A stretch of 9,970 bases of DNA from Candidatus Sulfotelmatobacter sp. (GTDB lineage: Bacteria > Acidobacteriota > Terriglobia > Terriglobales > SbA1): positions 1-9,970 of the forward strand of contig JASLEQ010000742.1 of NCBI GenBank assembly GCA_030151135.1, in the 5' to 3' direction. The notes beneath the pieces are model-generated. The model ran no database searches and was not told where the DNA came from. It was given only the letters and a program-made list of their open reading frames with translations. The translations under genes were made by a program, and so were the position numbers. This document shows positions 1-5,301 of this stretch, in pieces (the first letter of the stretch is position 1; each line of letters opens with the position of its first letter).

Positions 1-119
1 CGCTGTTGGTCGGTCCGGGCTCGATTCACGTGGCGCACACTGAGGGCGAGTACATCGAGAAAAAGCAGTTGCATGAGGCCATCGACTTGTACTGCAAAAT
101 CGCGAGGCAGGTGGTCTGA
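1..119 (+). CDS. M20-family metallo-deacetylase/peptidase, C-terminal fragment
   Basis: Only the last 38 codons are present, read from base 3 to a TGA at 117-119; the gene begins left of the window. The peptide starts LLVGPGSIHVAHTEGEYIEK and ends in an amphipathic helix (LHEAIDLYCKIARQVV). GPGS followed by the AHT..E motif is the usual C-terminal signature of the M20 zinc family (ArgE/DapE acetylornithine and succinyl-diaminopimelate deacetylases, carboxypeptidase G2-like enzymes); its His helps bind the second metal. These are cytosolic amide hydrolases of amino-acid metabolism. The fragment is too short to tell ArgE, DapE or N-acetyl-lysine deacetylase apart, so no symbol is given. No T-rich terminator follows directly; the nearest structure is the hairpin at 250-276. 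Confidence 0.8.
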   Translation, partial: LLVGPGSIHVAHTEGEYIEKKQLHEAIDLYCKIARQVV

Positions 120-249
120 AGGTTTTCCACAGCTCAGCGATCGCATGTGTGACATCTGACCTTGCGCAACGCAACCGAATTGGCGGATCATCGTGGAGGC
201 CAATGGGCTGGCGGAAACGTTCCGCGAAAATTTAGAGACGGTGTAACTC

Positions 250-276
250 CTTACGGCTCAAGATTTTGCCCGTAAG
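250..276. repeat. Inverted repeat (possible hairpin)
   Basis: CTTACGG at 250-256 pairs perfectly with CCGTAAG at 270-276 around a 13-nt loop. Three more outer pairs (AAC 245-247 with GTT 279-281) form after a 2-nt internal mismatch. It lies about 130 bp after the M20 stop. There is no U-tract after the 3' arm, so termination is only a guess. It could be an mRNA 3'-end stabiliser. Confidence 0.35.
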
Positions 277-334
277 TTGTTGCAGCCCATAGATTACTTC
301 GCAATTTCCCGCTAAATTCTTGATTCCAGAGATC

Positions 335-355
335 GGGGGGGGAGGGGGGTACCCC
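335..355. repeat. G-run element with GGGGTACCCC palindrome
   Basis: Eight G (335-342), one A and six G (344-349) run into TACCCC, so that 346-355 reads as the 10-bp palindrome GGGGTACCCC. More C-runs follow (CCCC 363-366, CCC 370-372). The plus strand could fold as a G-quadruplex-like structure or as a G/C hairpin. Runs of this form seem familiar to me from acidobacterial intergenic DNA, but copy number cannot be judged from one window. Confidence 0.5.
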
Positions 356-404
356 ACCTAGACCCCATTCCCATTTTGGGAAAGAGCGGATCGCCTCCCC
401 GAAC

Positions 405-430
405 TTACCTGACGCAAGAAAATCAGGTGA
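405..430. repeat. Stem-loop ACCTGA/TCAGGT
   Basis: ACCTGA at 407-412 is the exact reverse complement of TCAGGT at 423-428, with a 10-nt loop. One T.G pair and one T-A pair extend it outward to 405 and 430. It sits just downstream (on the minus strand) of the PilZ stop codon and beside the palindrome at 435-448, so it could form part of that gene's mRNA 3' end. There is no T-tract. Confidence 0.4.
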
Positions 431-434
431 CTTC

Positions 435-448
435 CTTTCGATCGAAAG
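435..448. repeat. Perfect 14-nt palindrome CTTTCGATCGAAAG
   Basis: CTTTCGATCGAAAG is a perfect self-complementary sequence with no spacer. Two further pairs (TT 432-433 with AA 450-451) follow one C/A mismatch. A zero-loop palindrome is the shape of a dimeric repressor site rather than an RNA hairpin. However, it lies about 30 bp after the PilZ stop, not in an obvious promoter, so an operator role is not supported by position. It may be part of a dispersed element together with the G-run at 335-355. Confidence 0.45.
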
Positions 449-477
449 AAAGATGTGACTTGTTATTGTGCGACCAA

Positions 478-759
478 TCAGGCTGGAAGCGGTGTGATGA
501 ATTCCAGGCCGAAGCAGAATCCGTTCTTGGAGCGAACAATTGCAGGCATACGCGAAGGCAGTGGGTTCTCGAATTCAATCTCGAGCAGGTCCCCGGGATT
601 TAAAAGTATCCCCGCGTAAAGAGTCATGCCTCCCTGGCTCAGTTCCGTCCCGCGCCCTTCAATCACCGTCGTGTTGAAACCTTTGGAGGTGACAACGCGA
701 ACCGGCAAATCGACGGGCATTCGTTCCCAGCGGCGCGTTTTGGACGTATCTACCGACAT
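478..759 (-). CDS. Small single-domain PilZ protein
   Basis: This 93-residue protein consists of little more than a PilZ domain, the classic receptor for the second messenger c-di-GMP. The N-terminal RxxxR motif is R9-R-W-E-R13 (RRWERMPVDLPVRV). The second motif, normally [D/N]xSxxG, reads ELSQGG at residues 39-44, so Glu replaces the acidic or amide residue. Beta-strand-like stretches (LLEIEFENPL, MPAIVRSKNGFCFGLEF) complete the expected six-stranded barrel. The length fits a stand-alone PilZ adaptor with no output domain. The ATG at 759 has only a poor Shine-Dalgarno (ACGAAAAA). It is a single gene flanked by opposite-facing units, so its partner is unknown. Ligand binding is plausible but the Asp-to-Glu change leaves it unproven. 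Confidence 0.85.
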   Translation of the reverse strand: MSVDTSKTRRWERMPVDLPVRVVTSKGFNTTVIEGRGTELSQGGMTLYAGILLNPGDLLEIEFENPLPSRMPAIVRSKNGFCFGLEFITPLPA

Positions 760-890
760 TTTTCGTCATGATCGTTGATCCGCATCGTAGTGGCAAATTA
801 CTAAGGTGAAGGGCGAACGCTCAGGCCTGCGCTGGATGGAATGGAAAGTGCCTCCAGCCCGCGGCCTTTATTTTCAGGCTCCTGTACAAT

Positions 891-1688
891 TTGCCTGTGG
901 GCGCGCGTGCAAGAGTATGGCTCGGAGTCCTGTTCCTTTTCTTCAGTACCTGCGCGATCGCGCAATCAGTTGACCAGCTTAAACCTACCGGATACGTCAA
1001 CGACTTCGCCGGCGTTCTCAGTTCGCAAACCAAGGCCCAGATCGATGACCTTTGCACCCAGATCGATCAGAAGGCGCATGCTCAAATCGCGCTGGTCACG
1101 ATCAACTCGCTCGACGGCAGCGACATCGAGAGCTATGCCGTAGACCTGTTCCACAAATGGGGTATCGGAGCGAAAGCATCCGACAAGGGCGTTCTGATCC
1201 TCTACGCGATCCAGGACCATCGAGCGCGGATTGAGGTCGGATACGGTCTTGAACCCATCCTCCCAGATGGGAAGGTCGGGAGTTTCCAGCGCGAAGCCAT
1301 CCCGCTCATGCGCAGCGGCGATTACGACCAGGCTCTGTTCCTGGTTACGACGCGCGTGGCGGATGTGATCGCCTCTGATGCAGGGATTCAGATTACCCAT
1401 GCGCAACCGCGGGCTCCTACCGAGCGGCCACCGCAGAACGTTCACATTTCCTTTGGCGGGATCGTCATTCTCATTATTGTTTTCCTGATTATCCTGGCTA
1501 CTCCGCTGCGCAGCATCCTGTTCTGGATCCTCTTCTCGAATACTTTCGGCGGAGGCCGCGGCGGTGGTGGTGGTTGGAGCGGTGGCGGCTTCGGCGGTGG
1601 TGGTGGTTGGAGCGGTGGTGGTGGCGGCGGCTTCGGCGGATTTGGCGGCGGGAGTTCCGGCGGCGGCGGCGCCAGCAGTAGTTGGTAG
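891..1688 (+). CDS. TPM-domain (YgcG-like) envelope protein with Gly-rich tail
   Basis: This 265-residue protein has the standard TPM (Psb32/YgcG) layout. A signal peptide (VWLGVLFLFFSTCAIA, likely cut after residue 24) is followed by a TPM domain at about residues 30-165 with the family phrases YVNDFAGVLS, ALVTINSLDG, KGVLILYAI and RIEVGYGLEPILPD. A hydrophobic segment at about 188-217 then anchors it, and a Gly/Ser/Trp tail (220-265) ends in ASSSW. The TPM domain would therefore face the periplasm. In other systems TPM proteins are linked to photosystem II repair (Psb32/TLP18.3, with weak acid phosphatase activity); the bacterial role is poorly known. The start is a TTG at 891, or a GTG at 897; neither has a strong Shine-Dalgarno. 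It is the first gene of an operon with the nucleotidyltransferase-like gene (21-bp gap) and lemA. Confidence 0.9.
   Translation: MPVGARARVWLGVLFLFFSTCAIAQSVDQLKPTGYVNDFAGVLSSQTKAQIDDLCTQIDQKAHAQIALVTINSLDGSDIESYAVDLFHKWGIGAKASDKGVLILYAIQDHRARIEVGYGLEPILPDGKVGSFQREAIPLMRSGDYDQALFLVTTRVADVIASDAGIQITHAQPRAPTERPPQNVHISFGGIVILIIVFLIILATPLRSILFWILFSNTFGGGRGGGGGWSGGGFGGGGGWSGGGGGGFGGFGGGSSGGGGASSSW
1561..1618 (+). repeat. 33-nt-period direct repeat in the Gly-rich tail
   Basis: A 25-nt stretch at 1561-1585 recurs without change at 1594-1618, an offset of 33 nt or exactly 11 codons. It encodes the repeated GGGGWSGGG unit of the TPM protein's tail. The in-frame period and perfect identity suggest a recent duplication or slippage. 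Such tails vary widely in length among TPM proteins. Confidence 0.75.
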
Positions 1689-1700
1689 TGAACCCAGTGT

Positions 1701-1705
1701 GAGGA
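1701..1705 (+). promoter_or_regulatory. Shine-Dalgarno of the nucleotidyltransferase-like gene
   Basis: GAGGA lies 4 nt before the ATG at 1710, inside the 21-bp gap after the TPM stop codon. It supports that ATG as the start and translation from a shared transcript. Confidence 0.6.
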
Positions 1706-1709
1706 CGCA

Positions 1710-2435
1710 ATGATTCCCACAAAGACCATCGATGAGTTCGTGAAGCGCCTGCGCGAAGCGGGGGGCGCCAACGTCGAGAGCATCATCCTCTTCGGCTCCG
1801 CCGTGGCGGGAGACTTCCACGAAGGGCGATCGAACCTGAATATACTTTGTGTTTTGCGGGACAGCTCGTTCAAAGCGCTGGAAGCGCTGACGCCCGCGGC
1901 GAAGTGGTGGGACAAACAGAAGCAGCCGCCTCCTCTGTGTATGACAAAGCAGGAACTTCTGCGCTCGACCGACGTATTTACGATCGAGTTGCTCGACATG
2001 CAGCAGCACCATCGCGTTCTATTCGGGGAAGACGTGCTCGGGGATTTTCAAATTCCCATGGGTTTGCATCGCGTTCAAGTCGAATACGAATTGCGCGAGA
2101 AAATGATTCTGCTGCGGCAACACATTCTGCTCACTTCAGAGAATGAGCAGCGGCTTTGGGACTTGTTACTGCGCTCCGCGGCGTCGTTCAGCACGCTGTT
2201 TCGTCATGCGCTGATCGCATTGGGAGATGGTGCGCACGTAGCGAGGCGAGAAGCGGTAGAGGTGCTGGCAAAGCGGCTCGGTTTCGAACCTTTGGCGATG
2301 TTCCAGGTACTGGATGTTCGCGAGGGCAAGACCGATCGCAAGAAGATCGATGTTCGAGATCTCGCAGGGCGTTATCTCGCTTCTATTGAACGAGTCACCG
2401 CAGCAGTGGATGTGGCATTGGAAACCGGTTCCTAA
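1710..2435 (+). CDS. Nucleotidyltransferase-fold protein with degenerate (NxN) active site
   Basis: This 241-residue protein begins with a Pol-beta/MNT-type nucleotidyltransferase core: helix 7-18, strand VESIILF, then the hallmark G29-S30 loop (LFGSAVAGDF). In active members the next strand carries SDxD, two metal-binding aspartates. Here it reads S41-N42-L43-N44, so both are asparagine. E93 or D96 (TIELLDM) could stand in for the third carboxylate. Residues from about 115 onward form a long helical region resembling the C-terminal bundle of kanamycin-type nucleotidyltransferases. Without the aspartates, metal-dependent nucleotidyl transfer is unlikely; a binding or regulatory role is more plausible, though this is inference. 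It lies between the TPM gene and lemA in an apparent operon (gaps of 21 and 26 bp), which suggests a job with those envelope proteins. The substrate is unknown. Confidence 0.8.
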   Translation: MIPTKTIDEFVKRLREAGGANVESIILFGSAVAGDFHEGRSNLNILCVLRDSSFKALEALTPAAKWWDKQKQPPPLCMTKQELLRSTDVFTIELLDMQQHHRVLFGEDVLGDFQIPMGLHRVQVEYELREKMILLRQHILLTSENEQRLWDLLLRSAASFSTLFRHALIALGDGAHVARREAVEVLAKRLGFEPLAMFQVLDVREGKTDRKKIDVRDLAGRYLASIERVTAAVDVALETGS

Positions 2436-2450
2436 CCTTCAATCAAGTTA

Positions 2451-2457
2451 GAGGAGG
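2451..2457 (+). promoter_or_regulatory. Strong Shine-Dalgarno of lemA
   Basis: GAGGAGG, nearly a full anti-SD complement, lies 4 nt before the ATG at 2462. It is the strongest ribosome site in the operon and suggests LemA is made in larger amounts than the two upstream products. Confidence 0.8.
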
Positions 2458-2461
2458 AAGT

Positions 2462-3094
2462 ATGGGGAAGGCGTTGATCGCAGTGATTGTTGTGGTAGTC
2501 ATTATCGGATTGATCGCAGCGTCGGCTTTCGGGTCTTACGTAAGCACGCGGAATACGCTGGTTCAAAAGAATGAGGCGGTAAAGTCGGCGTGGTCCCAGG
2601 TGGATATTGTTTTACAACGCCGAGCGGACCTGATCCCCAACCTGGTGGAGACGGTGAAGGGCTACGCTCAGCAGGAACAAACCGTTTTCGGCGATATCGC
2701 CAAAGCCCGTTCGGCGCTGCTTTCGGCCGGAACTCCGCAGCAGAAAATTGCGGCCAACGGACAACTCGATGGCGCCCTGGGACGGCTTCTCCTGGTGGTA
2801 GAAAACTATCCTCAATTGAAGTCGAACGAGAATTTCCTGCGGCTGCAGGATGAACTGGCTGGAACGGAAAATCGAATTGCAGTGGAGCGCAAGCGCTACA
2901 ACGACACACTGCAGGACTACAACACCTATGTGCAACAGTTTCCCAACAATATCTTTGCGGGATGGGCGGGATTCAAACCCAATGACGCATACTTCCAGGC
3001 ATCGGAAGGGTCGCGGGTAGCGCCAAAGGTAAACTTCTCTTCACCCACAACTTCTGCGCCAGCGACAACGCCGCAGCCTGCGCCGGCAAAATAA
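2462..3094 (+). CDS. lemA: LemA family protein
   Basis: This 210-residue protein has one N-terminal membrane segment (residues 3-27, ALIAVIVVVVIIGLIAASAF) followed by the helical LemA domain. Family phrases are visible in order: RNTLVQKNEAVKSAWSQVDI, LQRRADLIPNLVETVKGYA (about residues 57-75), ENYPQLKSNENFLRLQDEL and GTENRIAVERKRYNDTLQDY, then FPNNIFAGWAGF. The last 25 or so residues are a Pro/Ala/Thr-rich disordered tail. The LemA fold resembles an alpha-helical bundle exposed outside the membrane; its biochemical role is not established, although lemA is frequently adjacent to TPM-domain genes. It is the last gene of the operon, 26 bp after the nucleotidyltransferase-like gene, and a strong terminator follows 21 bp after its stop. 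The start is fixed by a strong Shine-Dalgarno. Confidence 0.95.
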   Translation: MGKALIAVIVVVVIIGLIAASAFGSYVSTRNTLVQKNEAVKSAWSQVDIVLQRRADLIPNLVETVKGYAQQEQTVFGDIAKARSALLSAGTPQQKIAANGQLDGALGRLLLVVENYPQLKSNENFLRLQDELAGTENRIAVERKRYNDTLQDYNTYVQQFPNNIFAGWAGFKPNDAYFQASEGSRVAPKVNFSSPTTSAPATTPQPAPAK

Positions 3095-3115
3095 AACGGA
3101 GGTCGATTCTTTCGC

Positions 3116-3153
3116 CGGAAAAAAGCCGCCAGCAATCAGGCGGCTTTTTTCCG
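3116..3153. terminator. Bidirectional intrinsic terminator (lemA / dedA)
   Basis: CGGAAAAAAGCCGCC (3116-3130) pairs without mismatch with GGCGGCTTTTTTCCG (3139-3153): a 15-bp stem with an 8-nt loop. The GC core is flanked by A6 on the left and T6 on the right, so it ends transcripts arriving from either strand: the TPM-lemA operon on plus and dedA on minus. The left arm and the first part of the loop lie beyond the dedA stop codon (3136-3138), while the right arm codes for the last residues of DedA (..RKKAA). Confidence 0.92.
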
Positions 3154-3783
3154 TCCGGCTTGAGCACCTTGCTGATGTTTGGGACGGTACCACTTGAAGT
3201 ACCACAAGGCTGCGATTCCCCCAAGAACTCCCAGTCCGATCAGAACATAGAGGAATGGCTTGTAGTAGCGACTGAACCAACCCACAATGTCCGTGCCGTA
3301 AAGCTTTCCGAGATAGGCGATGAGGAAGAAACGGACGCCGCGGCCGAGCGCGAGCGCGGTCAGGAAATGCTTGCGGGGATACTGCATGACTCCAGCGGCC
3401 ATCAAAACGGGGACCAGCGGAAACGGTGGTGGCAGGATGGAACCGATGACAATCGTCCAGAATCCACCCTTCTCGAACTTTTTGTAGACCTTTTCGGACC
3501 GCTTCTTGCCGATTTTTTTTTCGAGAGCTTCCTTTCCACCTTTTTTCGCCAAGCGAAAAGTGAGGTAACCACCAATTACAGCTCCGGCAACTGCGAAAAG
3601 TGCATAATAGGCCCACCATTCGCGGCGATGAGAGGTAAGCAGGATCACGAAAATGTCCATGCCACCGGGGATGGGGATGACAGAGTTGTCGATGAGACCG
3701 ATCACGATGAGACCGGGACCGCCCATACGGAGGAGCCAACGCCAGATACCGCCTCCGGCTAGAATCAGGGAAATGGCGTGCAA
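3136..3783 (-). CDS. DedA/VTT-family membrane protein (YqaA/YohD-like)
   Basis: From the TTG at 3783 this gives 215 residues, usual for DedA proteins. The VTT (SNARE-associated) domain shows GGPGLIVIGLIDNSVIPIPG, then a charged Lys-rich loop, then the re-entrant segment ILPPPFPLVPVLMAAGVMQY and the conserved ALGRGVRFFLIAYLGKLYG. Several hydrophobic spans follow, and the tail is basic (RPKHQQGAQAGRKKAA). DedA proteins are inner-membrane transporters or scramblases for lipid carriers and phospholipids (undecaprenyl phosphate in the UptA/PopT types) that affect envelope integrity. I chose TTG 3783 because GAGGAG stands 5 nt upstream of it and because family similarity begins just after it. The longer GTG start at 3867 would add 28 non-family residues and overlap the divergent gene. 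ATG 3726 is a shorter alternative. Confidence 0.88.
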   Translation of the reverse strand: MHAISLILAGGGIWRWLLRMGGPGLIVIGLIDNSVIPIPGGMDIFVILLTSHRREWWAYYALFAVAGAVIGGYLTFRLAKKGGKEALEKKIGKKRSEKVYKKFEKGGFWTIVIGSILPPPFPLVPVLMAAGVMQYPRKHFLTALALGRGVRFFLIAYLGKLYGTDIVGWFSRYYKPFLYVLIGLGVLGGIAALWYFKWYRPKHQQGAQAGRKKAA

Positions 3784-3845
3784 GGGTTCTCCTCGGCAGG
3801 TTAGTAGCCGGGAGCCGTCATTGTGCTGCTGAAGAAATTCATTCC
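3784..3845. promoter_or_regulatory. Divergent spacer between dedA and the ArsB-type gene
   Basis: If dedA starts at TTG 3783, only 62 bp separate it from the plus-strand ATG at 3846. Promoters for both genes must sit here or overlap the opposite coding region. I see no clear -35/-10 pair and no operator-like dyad in it. Confidence 0.4.
3789..3794 (-). promoter_or_regulatory. Shine-Dalgarno that fixes a TTG start for dedA
   Basis: On the minus strand GAGGAG is followed by AACCC and then TTG (3783-3781). Spacing of 5 nt is near ideal. This site decides the start against the upstream GTG at 3867, which would run into the divergent transporter gene. Confidence 0.7.
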
Positions 3846-5117
3846 ATGATCGCGCTGACGGCCGCACCCATTGTAATTCCCCTGATCGTCGGGATCAGCA
3901 TTTTGCTGATGTTGATCCGGGCGCGCGGCATTGCAGAGGTCTACTGGATCAGCGCGGGCGTGATTTTGCTACTCGCGCTGCGGCTGATCAGTTTCCGGTT
4001 GGCAGGGCAAGCGATCGTCAAAGCTCTCGACGTCTGCTTCTTCTTGATCGGGATGATGTTGCTCTCGGAACTGGCGAGGGAGCACGGAGTGTTCGACTGG
4101 CTATCGAGCCTTGCGATCCGCAAGTCTGACGGTTCGTCTATGAAGCTGTTTGTGCTGGTATACGCGATCGGCACGGTTGTGACCATACTAATGTCGAATG
4201 ACGCGACCGCGGTGGTGCTCACCCCTGCGATTCTCTCGGCGGTGCGGAAGGCCAGAGTGCAGCCACTTCCCTATCTGTTTGTTTGCGCATTCATTGCGAA
4301 TGCAGCTTCATTCGTCCTACCTATTTCGAATCCGGCAAACCTTGTCGTATTCCAGGGAGCCATGCCTCCTTTAGGGCACTGGATCATGGCTTTTGGCGTT
4401 CCCAGTCTATTGTCAATTATCACAACGTTCGTGGTCTTGCGTTGGATCTTCCGCAAGCAATTGCGTGCCGAGAGCGAGGATGCAAGCGATGAGATACCCC
4501 TCGACGCCAACGGCAAGCTGGTGATTGCCGGGGTCGGGTTGATCGTGTTGGTGCTGCTTGCAGCTTCATGGAAGGGGAAAGATCTGGGGCTGCCGACCTG
4601 CCTGGCTGCGCTGGTCATCACAGGCACGATGTGTATCAAGGAGAAGTCGAATCCGCTGAGGCTCGCACGAGAGATCAGTTGGGAGACGCTGGCACTGGTT
4701 GCAGGGCTCTTCATCATGGTGGATGCCATGGAGAGCATCGGGCTGATGGAATACAGCAAACGCTGGCTTGGCTACGCGGCACATCTGGGAGTGTTCTCGG
4801 GAGAACTGGTGACTGGATTTGTGGTAGGGGTGGCAAACAATCTGGTAAACAATTTGCCGCTGGGACTGATTGCAGGAAGTACGGTGCACGCGGCGCGCGC
4901 TTCGGATTTCGTCGCGAATGCAGTATTAATCGGTGTGGACCTGGGGCCGAACCTCTCCATCACCGGCTCTCTGGCAACTATCCTGTGGCTGATCGCATTG
5001 CGCCGAGAAAAACTGGATGTCAGCTTCTGGGACTTCTTCCGGGTAGGCGTGATCGCAATGCCGGCGGCGCTACTGGCCGCGCTGGCAGGATCGATCGTGA
5101 TGCGGCTCTGGTTTTAG
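3846..5117 (+). CDS. ArsB/NhaD-superfamily ion transporter (ArsB-like)
   Basis: This 423-residue polytopic membrane protein is close to the usual ArsB length of about 430. It is hydrophobic throughout, with a short polar central loop (about residues 202-220). ArsB signatures are present in order: MSNDATAVVLTPAIL (116-130), FIANAASFVLPISNPANLVV, VANNLVNNLP (329-338) and GVDLGPNLSITGSLATILW (363-381). The two Asn/Asp-rich half-helix motifs match the inverted-repeat ion-site layout of the IT superfamily. ArsB extrudes arsenite or antimonite using the proton gradient. No arsR, arsC, arsA or acr3 gene is visible nearby, so the true substrate could be another anion; I therefore assign the family but not arsenite. 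ATG 3846 has only a weak upstream purine stretch (GAAGAAA). Confidence 0.82.
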   Translation: MIALTAAPIVIPLIVGISILLMLIRARGIAEVYWISAGVILLLALRLISFRLAGQAIVKALDVCFFLIGMMLLSELAREHGVFDWLSSLAIRKSDGSSMKLFVLVYAIGTVVTILMSNDATAVVLTPAILSAVRKARVQPLPYLFVCAFIANAASFVLPISNPANLVVFQGAMPPLGHWIMAFGVPSLLSIITTFVVLRWIFRKQLRAESEDASDEIPLDANGKLVIAGVGLIVLVLLAASWKGKDLGLPTCLAALVITGTMCIKEKSNPLRLAREISWETLALVAGLFIMVDAMESIGLMEYSKRWLGYAAHLGVFSGELVTGFVVGVANNLVNNLPLGLIAGSTVHAARASDFVANAVLIGVDLGPNLSITGSLATILWLIALRREKLDVSFWDFFRVGVIAMPAALLAALAGSIVMRLWF

Positions 5118-5301
5118 AGCGTGCAGTTGCTTCTCCCTTTTTGCCAACATGCCGGCGGGCATCCACCTTCATTCACGCCTCGTTGCTTAGCTGAGCAGGT
5201 GCATGGCGAATTGCCGGGCATCCCATTTCGCAACATACTCATCGGACTGACCAGCGGCGGGCTGCAGTTGTTACTTACTCTTTACCTGCCGAGGTGGTGT
5301 C
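5118..5301. other. Intergenic region after the ArsB-type gene
   Basis: This gap of 184 bp holds no gene or T-tailed terminator that I can see. A small hairpin ATGCC-GGCG-GGCAT (5149-5162) is the only clear structure. The right end carries the ribosome site of the next small gene. Confidence 0.4.
5291..5297 (+). promoter_or_regulatory. Shine-Dalgarno of the 78-aa gene
   Basis: GAGGTGG stands 4 nt before the ATG at 5302. It is the main sequence reason to believe that this small ORF is translated. Confidence 0.55.

Larger units (their letters stand above)
120..477. other. Non-coding, hairpin-rich intergenic region
   Basis: This gap of about 360 bp separates the M20 gene (plus) from the PilZ gene (minus). 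The two converge here, so both 3' ends face it. I see no convincing gene. It holds, in order, a 7-bp inverted repeat (250-276), a G-run ending in a GGGGTACCCC palindrome (335-355), a stem-loop (405-430) and a perfect 14-nt palindrome (435-448). None has a T-tract, so none is a textbook intrinsic terminator. The right half looks like a composite structured element and may be a dispersed repeat. Confidence 0.6.

Noticed and set aside
405..448. The stem-loop and palindrome as an intrinsic terminator for the PilZ gene
   Set aside because: There is no T-tract after either structure on the minus strand, and the palindrome has no loop.
966..2012. Long minus-strand open frame (348 codons) across the TPM and nucleotidyltransferase-like genes
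   Set aside because: It is antisense to two genes with clear family motifs, and its product is a low-complexity Arg/Thr/Ala-rich sequence with no family resemblance. It is kept open by the GC-rich codon pattern of the real genes.
3041..3739. Second minus-strand frame across dedA (232 codons)
   Set aside because: It is out of frame with the VTT-domain protein, and its translation is Arg/Ser/His-rich with no membrane segments.
4568..5194. Plus-strand open frame of 208 codons in another frame of the ArsB-type gene
   Set aside because: The real frame has continuous ArsB motifs and membrane segments; this one encodes a Gly/Arg/Ala-rich sequence with no structure.
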